DNA of 64,000 nt, from the NCBI RefSeq assembly GCF_900148505.1, contig NZ_FRXO01000001.1, forward strand, positions 682,001-746,000, in the 5' to 3' direction. This DNA is from Pseudoxanthobacter soli DSM 19599. Lineage in GTDB: Bacteria; Pseudomonadota; Alphaproteobacteria; Rhizobiales; Segnochrobactraceae. Positions 30,206 through 41,264 of the stretch are shown in pieces. The translations under genes were made by a program, and so were the position numbers. Under the pieces are notes generated by a model. The model saw nothing but the letters and a program-made list of their open reading frames with translations. It was not told the DNA's origin and searched no databases. The number at the start of each line of letters is the position of its first letter. Within the stretch, counting starts at the first letter, position 1.

Positions 30206-30514
30206 TCAGAGGTCATAAAGCCCCTTGGCGATCTCGGTTCCCGCATGGAACGCGAGAAAGTCGGCGAAGATCGCCGTGTCGTGCTCGGGGTCGATCGGCA
30301 TCCGGCCGACGACCCAGCCGAACAGGGTCTGGTCGGGCACGTCCATCAGCGCCTCGAACACGGCGAGCTGGTCGTCGGACCAGCCGACGATGCGGGCATC
30401 GACATAGGAGCCGAGCAGCAGGTCCATCTCCCGCATGCCGCGATGCCAGGCCCGGAACAGCACCTTGCGGCGGCGCGCATCGACTTCGGCGCTGGTGACG
30501 GATGTGCCGGTCAT
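30206..30514 (-). CDS. sdhE: FAD assembly factor SdhE
   Basis: The 102-residue protein belongs to the DUF339/SdhE family, which attaches FAD covalently to SdhA of succinate dehydrogenase. The diagnostic RGMRE motif lies in FRAWHRGMREMDLLLG, followed by the conserved FEALMDVPDQTLFGWVVG. Length is slightly above the usual 85-95 residues because of a short N-terminal extension. It is 56 bases upstream of mfd on the same strand and may be co-transcribed; no sdh genes are near. Confidence 0.93.
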   Translation of the reverse strand: MTGTSVTSAEVDARRRKVLFRAWHRGMREMDLLLGSYVDARIVGWSDDQLAVFEALMDVPDQTLFGWVVGRMPIDPEHDTAIFADFLAFHAGTEIAKGLYDL

Positions 30515-30770
30515 GGAAGCTGAACTCCGCTGCGGCCCCGAACGAACGGGGAACCGCTGCGGTCATAGCGCCGTCGGGCGCGGCTGTCAGCAGGCGTTTG
30601 ACGGCGGCGGCGGCTGTGACGCACAAGCGCCCGGCAACCGCGCGGGATGCAGCCCGCGCAGGACAGCGGCACCGACGACGCGGCGTTGCCGGAGGATCGG
30701 GGCGTCACCCGCCTCGCCCACCGGGCAACCGCGCTCGCGATGCCCGATGCGGTGGCGAGCGGCGTTGTAT

Positions 30771-31496
30771 TCAGTCGATCAACGTGAACGAGTCGGTCGA
30801 ATCCGACCGTTTCAGTCCGGACGCCGCTGATGCGGACGGTGGCGGCGGCGCATGGGAAGCAGCGGCGGAACTGCCCGGGCTGAACGTCAGCAGGGTGTCG
30901 TAGTCGACATGGACGAAATCGTCGCCATCGGTGTGGTGAACCATCCTCGCCGGGATGACGTCGCACGCCTCGACGGACTTGAAATCGTAATATTCCCAGA
31001 GATCCTTCCAGAGGCTCGGCCAGTCCTTGTAGTATCCCTCGCCGATATCGTATTGGCCGATATTGGGGTCGAACAGGCTGCCTCGCCTGTCGTCACCTGT
31101 GGTGTAGGCGGCCATCGCATGGGCCATCATCTTCTTCGACAAAATGCCTGTCTCGAAGCCGACCCTGTAATATTTCAGACCGCTCTCATGCCCGGACCGC
31201 CAGAGCTGCGGATCGGTCGGAGCGCCCGGCATCCCTGGATCGCAAATCTTCAGGCCAGCCGAACTTCTCTTGGTGTCATGAGCTGTCACGATTTCGTGAT
31301 GACTTTTGAACGGATTGGAATACTTCTCCCAGAATCGCCGGTCGCCATCGTTCAGGTAATAGCTGCTCAGCCATTCCACGCTCGCCCCGTAGCACACGCC
31401 GGGTAGGTGGAGCGGGCTGTCCGTGAGAAGCCGGAAATGCTGCAGGAAGCCTCTGCCTGGGGCTGTCCGCGCGTACATTTGCACCTTTGTCAGCAT
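30771..31496 (-). CDS. YopT-type (C58-like) cysteine protease, putative effector
   Basis: The 241-residue protein has an arrangement typical of C58 peptidases such as YopT and AvrPphB. The candidate nucleophile C35 lies in PGVCYGASVEWL, the candidate histidine H126 in MMAHAMAAYTTG, and the candidate aspartate D143 in LFDPNIGQYDIG. The His-Asp spacing of 17 is close to the 15-16 of known family members, and FDPN is the classic local context. A C-terminal domain follows (KDWPSLWKDLWEYYDF), and the last 35 residues are Ala/Ser/Pro-rich. No signal peptide or membrane helix is seen. ATG at 31496 has GGAAG at good spacing; the open frame upstream is arginine-rich and unlikely to be coding. GC content looks lower than the neighbours by eye. 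No secretion genes or immunity gene are adjacent. The protease family is inferred from motifs; activity and target are unknown. Confidence 0.65.
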   Translation of the reverse strand: MLTKVQMYARTAPGRGFLQHFRLLTDSPLHLPGVCYGASVEWLSSYYLNDGDRRFWEKYSNPFKSHHEIVTAHDTKRSSAGLKICDPGMPGAPTDPQLWRSGHESGLKYYRVGFETGILSKKMMAHAMAAYTTGDDRRGSLFDPNIGQYDIGEGYYKDWPSLWKDLWEYYDFKSVEACDVIPARMVHHTDGDDFVHVDYDTLLTFSPGSSAAASHAPPPPSASAASGLKRSDSTDSFTLID

Positions 31497-31695
31497 GTAC
31501 ACTTCCGATTTCAAGAGGCCACCCTCAAGTAATCGTAGAAGACAATCCGAGAATGCGAAAGGGGTGAATCGTCCCGCAACGGCGAAACGTCGTCCGGTAG
31601 AACGACCGCCAAGGCGCAGGACAGGCGCTGCCCGCAACGGCAATCGCGGCGCGGGGACGGGCTCTCACCCGCCGTCGCGACAGGGACCGGACCTT

Positions 31696-31806
31696 AGAGC
31701 ATATCCCGTCCAGATCGGATCGATCTGGACGGGATATGCTCAAGCTTTTGAATCTGGCGCGATTTCTTGTCGATCTGATGATTCCATCAGATCGTAAAGC
31801 GCTCTA
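31696..31806. repeat. RIME-like palindromic element, copy 1 (full length)
   Basis: About 110 bases bounded by TAGAGC and its complement GCTCTA. It holds two large palindromes, one with CAGATCGGATCGATCTG at the left and one with GATCTGATGATTCCATCAGATC at the right, joined by CAAGCTTTTGAATCTGG. It is nearly identical to the reverse complement of the element at 45642-45756. It lies 24 bases past the end of the larger metH gene and may act as its terminator. The family resemblance to Rhizobium intergenic mosaic elements is from memory. Confidence 0.85.
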
Positions 31807-31829
31807 GCGGGAGACCGGCCGGCCTTCCC

Positions 31830-34502
<2,673 letters not shown>

Positions 34503-34593
34503 GAGCGTGTTTCCGGCGGTGGGATCGAAGGACGTCGGGTGCGGGAGACGGCCGCGGGCGTTCAGCACCCGCGGCCGGTAGCAGGGTAGGCCG

Positions 34594-35676
34594 TCAGGCC
34601 GCGATGTCGAACGGCTCGAGGCCGGACAGCCGCAGCTTGCGGGCGAGCGTCGGCACCTTGCGCGGCGCCTTGCCGGCCACCGCCTGCGCGATCGCGCCGA
34701 TATGGGCCGGCGTGGTGCCGCAGCAGCCGCCGACGACATTGACGAGCCCGGCCTCGGCGAACTCGCCGACCAGCGCCGCCATCGCCTCCGGGCTCTCGTC
34801 GTACTCGCCGAACTCGTTCGGCAGCCCCGCGTTCGGATAGGCCGAGATCAGCGTATCGGCCACGCGCGACAGTTCGTCGACGTGGGCGCGCATCTCGCGT
34901 GCGCCGAGCGCGCAGTTGAGCCCGACCGAGAACAGGTCGGCATGGCGGACCGAGTACCAGAACGCCGTCGGCGTCTGGCCGGACAGCGTGCGGCCCGACA
35001 GGTCGGTGATCGTGCCGGAGACCATCACCGGCAGCTTGAAGCCCTTCTCCTCGAACACCTCGTCGGCCGCGAACAGCGCCGCCTTGGCGTTGAGGGTGTC
35101 GAACACCGTCTCGATCAGGATCAGGTCGGCGCCGCCGTCGACGAGCCCGCGCACGGCCTCGCCATAGGCGATGCGCAGATCGTCGAACGTGACGGCGCGG
35201 TAGCCGGGATCGTTGACGTCCGGCGAGATCGACGCGGTGCGGTTGGTGGGACCGATGGCGCCGGCGACGAAGCGCGGCTTGTCCGCCGTCGAGGTCGCGT
35301 CCGCCGCCTCGCGGGCGAGCCGCGCGCCTTCGCGGTTCAGCTCGTAGGCGAGCGCCTCCATGCCGTAATCGGCCTGGGCGATGGTGGTGGACGAGAACGT
35401 GTTGGTTTCGACGATATCGGCGCCCGCCGCGAAATACTGGCGGTGGATGTCGCGGATCGCATCCGGCTGGGTCAGGATCAGAAGGTCGTTGTTGCCCTTC
35501 AGGTCGCGGTCCCAGTCCTTGAAGCGCTCGCCGCGGAAGGCGGCCTCGTCGAACCGCCGGCCCTGGATCATGGTGCCCATGGCGCCGTCGATGACAAGGA
35601 TGCGCTCGGCCGCGATGGCCTTGAGTTGCGCCTTCAGCTTCGCGGCGGAAGCAGCGTCATGTGCCCTGACAGTCAT
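34594..35676 (-). CDS. methionine synthase, homocysteine-binding part (split MetH)
   Basis: The 360-residue protein is the homocysteine S-methyltransferase barrel that normally forms the N-terminus of MetH. It has [33 protein letters not shown], the first zinc cysteine in [14 protein letters not shown] and the Cys pair in [17 protein letters not shown]. It ends [11 protein letters not shown], exactly where intact MetH would continue into the folate domain, and stops. The folate domain restarts in a new gene after 91 bases with its own ATG. This is therefore a clean domain-boundary split, not a decayed gene. GGAGGTG precedes the ATG. A stand-alone betaine-homocysteine methyltransferase is less likely given the partner gene. 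Confidence 0.93.
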   Translation of the reverse strand: MTVRAHDAASAAKLKAQLKAIAAERILVIDGAMGTMIQGRRFDEAAFRGERFKDWDRDLKGNNDLLILTQPDAIRDIHRQYFAAGADIVETNTFSSTTIAQADYGMEALAYELNREGARLAREAADATSTADKPRFVAGAIGPTNRTASISPDVNDPGYRAVTFDDLRIAYGEAVRGLVDGGADLILIETVFDTLNAKAALFAADEVFEEKGFKLPVMVSGTITDLSGRTLSGQTPTAFWYSVRHADLFSVGLNCALGAREMRAHVDELSRVADTLISAYPNAGLPNEFGEYDESPEAMAALVGEFAEAGLVNVVGGCCGTTPAHIGAIAQAVAGKAPRKVPTLARKLRLSGLEPFDIAA

Positions 35677-35796
35677 GGTTCACCTCCGGACCGCTTCCCC
35701 GCCGGGCGATGAGCCGGCCGGAAGGGAAACGCTCGCATCGAAAGCCCGGAACACCCCGGCGCGAACACGCCCGGAGCGTTCGAGGAAGGACAGGGA

Positions 35797-36732
35797 TCAG
35801 GCCGCCACCGCCGCCGGCTGCGGGCGCAGGCCCAGCAGATGGCAGATGGCATAGACCAGATCGGCGCGGTTCATGGTGTAGAAATGGAAGTCGGTCACGC
35901 CGCGATCGACGAGATCGAGCACCTGCTCGGCCGCCACCGCCGCAGAAACGAGCTGCCGCGTGCCGGCATCGTCCTCCAGCCCCTCGAAACGCCGCGCCAC
36001 CCAGGCCGGAACGCTCGCCCCGGTCCGCTCGGCGAACCGCGTCACCTGGGCGAGGCCGAGGATCGGCAGGATGCCGGGCACGATGGGAATCGAGATGCCC
36101 GCGGCGCGAACCCGCTCCACATAGGCATCGTAGAGGTCGTTTTCAAAGAAGAACTGGGTGATGGCCCGCGTCGCGCCGGCATCGACCTTGCGCTTCAGAA
36201 GATCGATCTCGCTCGCCCAGTCCGGGCTCGCCGGGTGCCGCTCGGGATAGGCGGAGACCGAAACCTCGAAATCGCCGATCGCGCGGATGCCCTCGATGAG
36301 TTCCGGCGTCGAGGCGAAGCCGTCGGGATGGGGATGATAGACGGCGCCGGGCCCTTCCGGCGGATCGCCGCGCAGCGCCACCACATGGTGCACGCCCGCT
36401 TCGCGATAGCCGCGCACCACGTCCTCCACCTCCGCCCGGGTGGCGGCGACGCAGGTGAGGTGCGCCGCCGGCTTCAGCGCGGTTTCCCGCACGATGCGGG
36501 CGACGGTGGAATGAGTGCGCTCGCGGGTCGAACCGCCGGCGCCGTAGGTGACCGAGACGAAGTTCGGCGCCAGCGGAGCCAGACGCTGGATCGCGGTCCA
36601 CAGCGTCTTCTCCATCTCGTCGGTCTTCGGCGGGAAGAACTCGAACGAGACGTTGATGGGCGCATCGCCCACCGCCCGGCTGAGGCGGGTGTGGCCGGAC
36701 GTCGGAGAATCGGGCGTCGGCAGGTCGGTCAT
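35797..36732 (-). CDS. metF: 5,10-methylenetetrahydrofolate reductase
   Basis: The 311-residue flavoenzyme reduces methylene-THF to methyl-THF, the substrate of the methionine synthase encoded downstream. Family motifs are INVSFEFFPPKTDEMEKTLW near the N-terminus (the catalytic Glu region), FVSVTYGAGGSTRERTH, LRGDPPEGPG and ITQFFFENDLYDAYV. ATG at 36732 has GGAG at 8 bases; an earlier ATG at 36750 overlaps the stop of the regulator gene as ATGA, so translational coupling with a 6-residue longer product is also possible. It is between the regulator and the split metH genes in one transcription unit. Confidence 0.95.
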   Translation of the reverse strand: MTDLPTPDSPTSGHTRLSRAVGDAPINVSFEFFPPKTDEMEKTLWTAIQRLAPLAPNFVSVTYGAGGSTRERTHSTVARIVRETALKPAAHLTCVAATRAEVEDVVRGYREAGVHHVVALRGDPPEGPGAVYHPHPDGFASTPELIEGIRAIGDFEVSVSAYPERHPASPDWASEIDLLKRKVDAGATRAITQFFFENDLYDAYVERVRAAGISIPIVPGILPILGLAQVTRFAERTGASVPAWVARRFEGLEDDAGTRQLVSAAVAAEQVLDLVDRGVTDFHFYTMNRADLVYAICHLLGLRPQPAAVAA

Positions 36733-36746
36733 CGAAGGGTCTCCAG

Positions 36747-37802
36747 TCATGCGGTCCGGACCGCGGTCCGGGCGCCATCGGCCCGCTCCCCGGCGATCTC
36801 GATGCGCGGATCGCGGGCGAGCCAGATGGTCACGGTGAGGGTATCGGCGGTCTCGTCGGCGGCGACGAGGTCGCGGGTCGACACGGGTTCGAGGCCGGCG
36901 GCGCGAATCCAGTCCTCCACCGTGGCGTGGTCGAAGCCGAGCCGGCGGTGAGCGTGGTCGGAGCGCAGGAACTCCAGCCCGTGGGGGGCGAAATCGGTGA
37001 TCAGGAGCCGGCCGCCCGGCCGCAGCATCCGCGCCGCCTCGCGCACCGCGCGGGCCGGATCGTCGAGGAAGTGCAGCACCTGATGGATCGTCACGAGATC
37101 GAACGAGCCGGGCGTGAGCGGAATGGCGTAGACATCGCCGTGGCGGACCTGGACGCTCGGCGACGGCGCGCCCGCAGGCTGGCCGCGGCCGTCGCCGGTG
37201 CGGTCGAGATTGGCGCGCGCGACGGCGAGCATCGGCTGGCTCTGGTCGATGCCGATGCCGTGCTGGTAGAGGTCGCCGAACAGTTCGAGGATCCGCCCGG
37301 TGCCGGTGCCGATGTCGAGCATGGCGTTGAACGGCCGCTCGCCGATCGCCTCGCGCATCGCCCGCTCGACGGAGGCCTCGGAGACGTGCAGCGAGCGCAG
37401 TTCGTCCCAGCTGCCGGCATTGGTGGCGAAATAGGCGGCCGCGGCCTCGGCATGGGCGCGCTTCACGGCATCGAGCCGCTCCAGATCGCGCCGGAGCAGC
37501 GGCTCGCCACGGTCGAGGGACCCGACGAGACCGGCGGCAAAGCCACCGTTGCGCCCGGTCTCCGCAAGACGATAATAGGCCCACGCACCTTCGGGATAAC
37601 GCCGCACGAGATCGGCTTCCACGAGGAGCTTGAGATGGCGCGAGATGCGGGGTTGGCTTTGACCGAGAATGGTCGTCAAATCCTTGACCGTCAGATCGCC
37701 TTCCCGCAGCAGGGCGAGGATGCGCAGGCGCGTCGGCTCGCCAGCGGCCTTGAGGGCCGCGACGAGCGTATCGAGATCGACGGCGGGTGCGTTGCCGGGC
37801 AT
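36747..37802 (-). CDS. ArsR-family regulator fused to a SAM-dependent methyltransferase (SahR-like)
   Basis: The 351-residue protein joins an ArsR winged helix (about residues 10-95; LKAAGEPTRLRILALLREGD and ILGQSQPRISRHLKLLVEAD) to a class I methyltransferase domain (AMLDIGTGTGRILELFGDLY; GSFDLVTIHQVLHFLDDPA). Such fusions next to metF and metH are known in alphaproteobacteria as regulators of the methionine/SAM cycle that sense S-adenosylhomocysteine or SAM. The methyltransferase domain may serve as the ligand sensor. ATG at 37802 has GAAGG at good spacing; the ATG at 37832 lies next to the 16-bp palindrome at 37840-37855 and lacks a ribosome-binding site. metF follows with overlapping codons. 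Confidence 0.9.
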   Translation of the reverse strand: MPGNAPAVDLDTLVAALKAAGEPTRLRILALLREGDLTVKDLTTILGQSQPRISRHLKLLVEADLVRRYPEGAWAYYRLAETGRNGGFAAGLVGSLDRGEPLLRRDLERLDAVKRAHAEAAAAYFATNAGSWDELRSLHVSEASVERAMREAIGERPFNAMLDIGTGTGRILELFGDLYQHGIGIDQSQPMLAVARANLDRTGDGRGQPAGAPSPSVQVRHGDVYAIPLTPGSFDLVTIHQVLHFLDDPARAVREAARMLRPGGRLLITDFAPHGLEFLRSDHAHRRLGFDHATVEDWIRAAGLEPVSTRDLVAADETADTLTVTIWLARDPRIEIAGERADGARTAVRTA

Positions 37803-37839
37803 CGTGGCCTTCGGAGCTGCGCCATTTCGCATGGCTGAT

Positions 37840-37855
37840 ATAAAGATATCTTTAT
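37840..37855. promoter_or_regulatory. 16-bp palindrome ATAAAGATATCTTTAT, probable operator of the met unit
   Basis: A perfect palindrome lies 38 bases before the regulator start. ArsR-family factors bind such AT-rich dyads, and the position fits autoregulation of the regulator-metF-metH unit. It resembles the operator described for SahR-type regulators, as far as I recall. The divergent GNAT gene starts 250 bases away and may not be affected. Confidence 0.7.
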
Positions 37856-37986
37856 CTCTTATTTCGCACGAACGCAAGTTGGCAGCCCCGCCCCGCCCCT
37901 GCCGGGAGAGCGCCGGCGCGCCCTGGCGCCGGCCCGCGACAAGACGGCGCCGCCGTATTTGCGGCGCGTTGCCATGACCACCATCT

Positions 37987-38031
37987 ACCGGAGTGCCGCT
38001 TGCCGGAGTGCCGCTTGCCGGAGTGCAGCCT
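37987..38031. repeat. 15-bp unit in three tandem copies
   Basis: Two near-identical units GCCGGAGTGCCGCTT-like (the first starting with A) are followed by a third with two changes. The repeat lies in the 37803-38104 divergent gap, 75 bases before the GNAT gene start. Nothing else is seen in this gap beyond the palindrome at 37840. Function unknown. Confidence 0.7.
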
Positions 38032-38104
38032 GCCGCCGTCGCGTCCCTGCCCTTCCCCGCCTGCCCGATCTGGACGCACCACCGTGCGAACGCCGGAGTT
38101 GATG

Positions 38105-39379
38105 ATGAGTCCCAGTCCCGCCGAGGAAAGCCGCACGGTCGCCGTTTCCATCGCCGACCGCATTTCCGCCATCGGGCGGGATGCCTGGGACAGCCTCGCC
38201 AATCCGGGCTGGACCATCGGTCCGGGGGGACGGATCGAACGGACGGACGCGGCGGCGCGGCCGTTCAACCCGTTCGTCGCCCACGACTTCCTCGACGCGC
38301 TTGAAGCCTCCGGCACGGTGGACGCGGCAACCGGATGGATGCCGCAGCACATCTTCATCGCCGAGGACGACGGCACGCCGCGGGCGGCCGTGCCGGCCTA
38401 TCTGAAATCGCACTCGCGCGGCGAGTATGTGTTCGACTGGGGCTGGGCGGACGCATTCGAGCGGGCCGGCGGACGCTACTATCCGAAGCTCCAGGTGGCG
38501 GTGCCGTTCACGCCGGTGACGGGCCCCCGGCTGCTGGTGAAGGAAGACGGGAACGCCGCGGCCGGCCGCGCGCTGCTGGCCGGGGCGCTGGAACAGGTGG
38601 CGGTGGCGCGGCGCGCGTCGTCCGTGCACGTCACGTTCCCGGAGGACGAGGACTGGCAGGCGCTCGTCGAGGCCGGCTGGCTCGCCCGCTACGACCATCA
38701 GTTCCAGTGGTTCAACGAGGGTTACCGCGATTTCGAGGATTTCCTCGCCGCGTTCGCGTCGCGCAAGCGCAAGCAGATCCGCCGCGAGCGGCGGGAAGCG
38801 CTCGCAGACGGGATTTCCATCGTCCACCGCACCGGCGCGGACATCACCGAGGCCGACTGGGACGCCTTCTACGAATTCTACACCGACACCGGCGCGCGCA
38901 AGTGGGGCACGCCCTATCTCAACCGCACGTTCTTCTCACTGATCGGGGAGCGGATGGCGGAGCGGATCCTGCTGATCTTTGCCGTGCGCGACGGCCGGCC
39001 CATCGCCGGCGCGCTCAACCTGATCGGCTCGGACACACTGTTCGGCCGCTACTGGGGTGCGGTCGAGGACCATCCGTTCCTGCATTTCGAGGTCTGCTAT
39101 CATCAGGCGGTGGAGTTCGCGCTCGCCCACGGCCTGTCGCGCGTCGAGGCCGGTGCGCAGGGCGAGCACAAGGCGGCGCGCGGCTATCGCCCCGTGCTGA
39201 CGCGCTCGGCCCACTGGATCGCCCACGGCGGCCTGCGCGACGCGGTAGCCGATTTTCTGGCCCGCGAGCGGCCGGCGGTGGAGGCCGAAACCGAGTACCT
39301 GGCCGAGACCGGGCCGTTCCGGAAGAATTTCGCCGCCTCAACGGACGAGGAGGCAGACCGGGACGGGAAGGCGACGTAA
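38105..39379 (+). CDS. GNAT-fold protein of the FemAB-like COG3146 family
   Basis: The 424-residue protein matches the large uncharacterised COG3146/PF04339 family. Visible segments are NPFVAHDFLDALEASG near the N-terminus, VFDWGWADAFERAGGRYYPK, HQFQWFNEGYRDFEDFLAAF, SRKRKQIRRERREAL, and the acetyltransferase-like core LNLIGSDTLFGRYWGAVED with VEAGAQGEHKAARGYRPV. Relatives have double GNAT folds like FemX; the donor and acceptor are unknown. ATG at 38105 has GGAG 6 bases away, which favours it over the adjacent ATG at 38102. It is cytosolic and upstream of a sulfotransferase gene on the same strand. Confidence 0.85.
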   Translation: MSPSPAEESRTVAVSIADRISAIGRDAWDSLANPGWTIGPGGRIERTDAAARPFNPFVAHDFLDALEASGTVDAATGWMPQHIFIAEDDGTPRAAVPAYLKSHSRGEYVFDWGWADAFERAGGRYYPKLQVAVPFTPVTGPRLLVKEDGNAAAGRALLAGALEQVAVARRASSVHVTFPEDEDWQALVEAGWLARYDHQFQWFNEGYRDFEDFLAAFASRKRKQIRRERREALADGISIVHRTGADITEADWDAFYEFYTDTGARKWGTPYLNRTFFSLIGERMAERILLIFAVRDGRPIAGALNLIGSDTLFGRYWGAVEDHPFLHFEVCYHQAVEFALAHGLSRVEAGAQGEHKAARGYRPVLTRSAHWIAHGGLRDAVADFLARERPAVEAETEYLAETGPFRKNFAASTDEEADRDGKAT

Positions 39380-39578
39380 TATTCACTCTTCGCGGCGAAG
39401 GTGGAGGCTGCCCTGGCGTTCGCCGGCTTCCGCCCGGAAGGCGGACCGGGGATGCCGCGCGGCGCGCGAAGGCGGCGTGCGAACGCCCCAAGAGACGCCC
39501 GAGGAAACGCCCGAGACGTAGACGCAGACGCCCGCTCATCCGCCCAGCAGCGCGACATCAACACGCGACGATCAACCG

Positions 39579-40409
39579 ATGACCGAACACCGCCCGATCT
39601 TCTCGATCCACGTTCCCAAGACCGGGGGCACCACCTTCGCGGAGGTGCTGAGCCACGCCTACGGCGCCCGGGTCGCGTTCTCCTACGGCCGTGACCATCC
39701 GCGCACGCATCCGCGGATTCGCGAGTCCGGAGCCACCATCGACCAGGCCGCGGCGCGCGCGCTGGCGAGCGACGGCGTGCTGGTGGTGCACGGGCACTTC
39801 ACCGTCGCCGATCTCGTGGAGGTCGAGCCCGATCCGAGCCGCTACTGGATCTGGCTGCGCGACCCGATCGAGCGCACCATCGCGCAGTACCAGTTCTACA
39901 AGCAGCAGGCCGGCGGGCGCTCCAAGCTCGGCCGCGCGGTGGCGAGCGGCAGCGTGACGATGGCGGGCTTCGCCGCCCATGCCGCGATCCGCAACCTGCA
40001 AACCCGCTATATCGGCTCGCTGCCGATCGGCGCGTTCGGCTTCGTCGGCATCACCGAGCATTTTTCCGCCGGGGTGGAAATGCTGGGCCTGCCGCTGCCG
40101 GGCGGCAAGCGCATCCTGCCAGACGTGGACGGCGGGCGGCCGAGCGCCGACCGCGCGACCCGCGCGGCGATCGCCATGGAGAACATTCCCGATCTCGCGC
40201 TCTATTCCGAGGCGACCCAGGTGTTCCTCAGCCGGTTGAAGATTCGCGACGAGGTGAAGGCGCCGCGGGCGCTGAGCGCGCTCGCCCGCCTGTTCGGCCG
40301 GCGGCAGAAGCGCGACAGCCTGCCGGAGCCGGATGCGGGATCGGCGGATTCCGCCTATGACCGCGTGCAGTTCACCACGAGCCTGGACCGCACGGTGCCG
40401 CGCGCCTAG
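39579..40409 (+). CDS. sulfotransferase family protein
   Basis: The 276-residue protein has the PAPS-binding 5'-phosphosulfate loop IHVPKTGGTTFAEVL (residues 10-24) and the 3'-phosphate-binding segment WIWLRDPIERTIAQYQFYK with the conserved Arg and Asp. These are hallmarks of carbohydrate-type sulfotransferases (sulfotransfer_2). It would transfer sulfate from PAPS to a glycan or other acceptor that cannot be named. About 40 residues at the C-terminus are basic and low-complexity. The stop codon TAG is supplied by the first three bases of a RIME-like element, so the original C-terminus may have been different. Confidence 0.82.
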   Translation: MTEHRPIFSIHVPKTGGTTFAEVLSHAYGARVAFSYGRDHPRTHPRIRESGATIDQAAARALASDGVLVVHGHFTVADLVEVEPDPSRYWIWLRDPIERTIAQYQFYKQQAGGRSKLGRAVASGSVTMAGFAAHAAIRNLQTRYIGSLPIGAFGFVGITEHFSAGVEMLGLPLPGGKRILPDVDGGRPSADRATRAAIAMENIPDLALYSEATQVFLSRLKIRDEVKAPRALSALARLFGRRQKRDSLPEPDAGSADSAYDRVQFTTSLDRTVPRA

Positions 40410-40493
40410 AGCCCGTCCCGTTTGGATCGAACCGAGAATCCGGAGCGATTTTCCGGTCGATCGGATGATTCCATCCGGTCGGAAAGCACTCTA
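40407..40493. repeat. RIME-like palindromic element, copy 2 (shortened)
   Basis: An 87-base member of the family at 31.7 and 45.7 kb, with ends TAGAGC and CTCTA. The right palindrome (GATCGGATGATTCCATCCGGTC) and the GCGATTTT linker are kept, but the left palindrome is reduced. Its TAG forms the stop codon of the sulfotransferase gene. Confidence 0.8.
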
Positions 40494-40595
40494 AAGGCAA
40501 TATGCCTGCCGCATTCAGGCCGCCCGTTGCCGGATGGCGGAGGGCCGGCCGGCCCCATCGCCGGACGGAGCGCCGGCCCACGAGGAGACCATCGC

Positions 40596-41024
40596 GTGTC
40601 GGATTATGACGACCAGAACGTGTTCGCCCGCATCCTGCGCGGCGAAATCCCCTCCCACACGGTGTTCGAGGACGACGGCTTCGTCGTGATCATGGACGCG
40701 ATGCCCCAGGCGCCCGGCCACTGCCTGGTGATTCCGAAGGCGCCCTCGCGCAACCTGCTCGATGCCGACGACGCGGTGCTCGCCAAGGCCATCGCTCTCG
40801 TCAAGAAGGTCGCAAGGGCCGCGAAGACGGCGTTCGCCGCCGACGGCATCAACATCATGCAGTACAACGAGCCGGCCGCGGGCCAGACCGTGTTCCACCT
40901 GCATTTCCACGTCATTCCCCGCCACGCCGACGTGCCGCTGAAGCCCCACACCGGGCAGATGGCGCCGGCCGCGGAACTCGCCGCCAGCGCCGGCAAGCTG
41001 AAGGCCGCGCTCGAGGCGCTTTGA
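40596..41024 (+). CDS. HIT family (histidine triad) nucleotide-binding protein
   Basis: The 142-residue protein belongs to the HINT branch: it starts VFARILRGEIPSHTVFEDD and has the histidine triad VFHLHFHVIPRH near residue 100, where the middle histidines act in nucleotide hydrolysis. Family members hydrolyse adenosine phosphoramidates or related AMP conjugates; the physiological substrate is usually unknown. GTG at 40596 was chosen because GAGGAGA lies 7 bases upstream and the family N-terminus begins there; the frame further upstream overlaps the RIME-like element. It is cytosolic. Confidence 0.92.
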   Translation: MSDYDDQNVFARILRGEIPSHTVFEDDGFVVIMDAMPQAPGHCLVIPKAPSRNLLDADDAVLAKAIALVKKVARAAKTAFAADGINIMQYNEPAAGQTVFHLHFHVIPRHADVPLKPHTGQMAPAAELAASAGKLKAALEAL

Positions 41025-41264
41025 GCCATCGGACGGGAGCGGCCGGGCCGGGGCAGAGTGGGCATCCGCCCGCGCAGGGACCTTCGCTTCGGTGCCGGCC
41101 CCCTTGGCATTCGTGCCGGGGGCCGTTGGCATTGATGCAACACCCGGCGCCGCCGGACGCGGCGGCGCGCGTGCACGCTGCGATGCCCTTCCCGCGGGCA
41201 GTTCTCTCGTATAAGTGAACCTCCGCGAAGCGGGCCGCCCCCGGCCCTCAGGAGACCGTTCTTC

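Noticed and set aside
31497-31643. Upstream extension of the C58-like protease to 31643
   Set aside because: The extra 49 residues are Arg/Leu-rich and start without a ribosome-binding site, while ATG at 31496 has GGAAG at good spacing.
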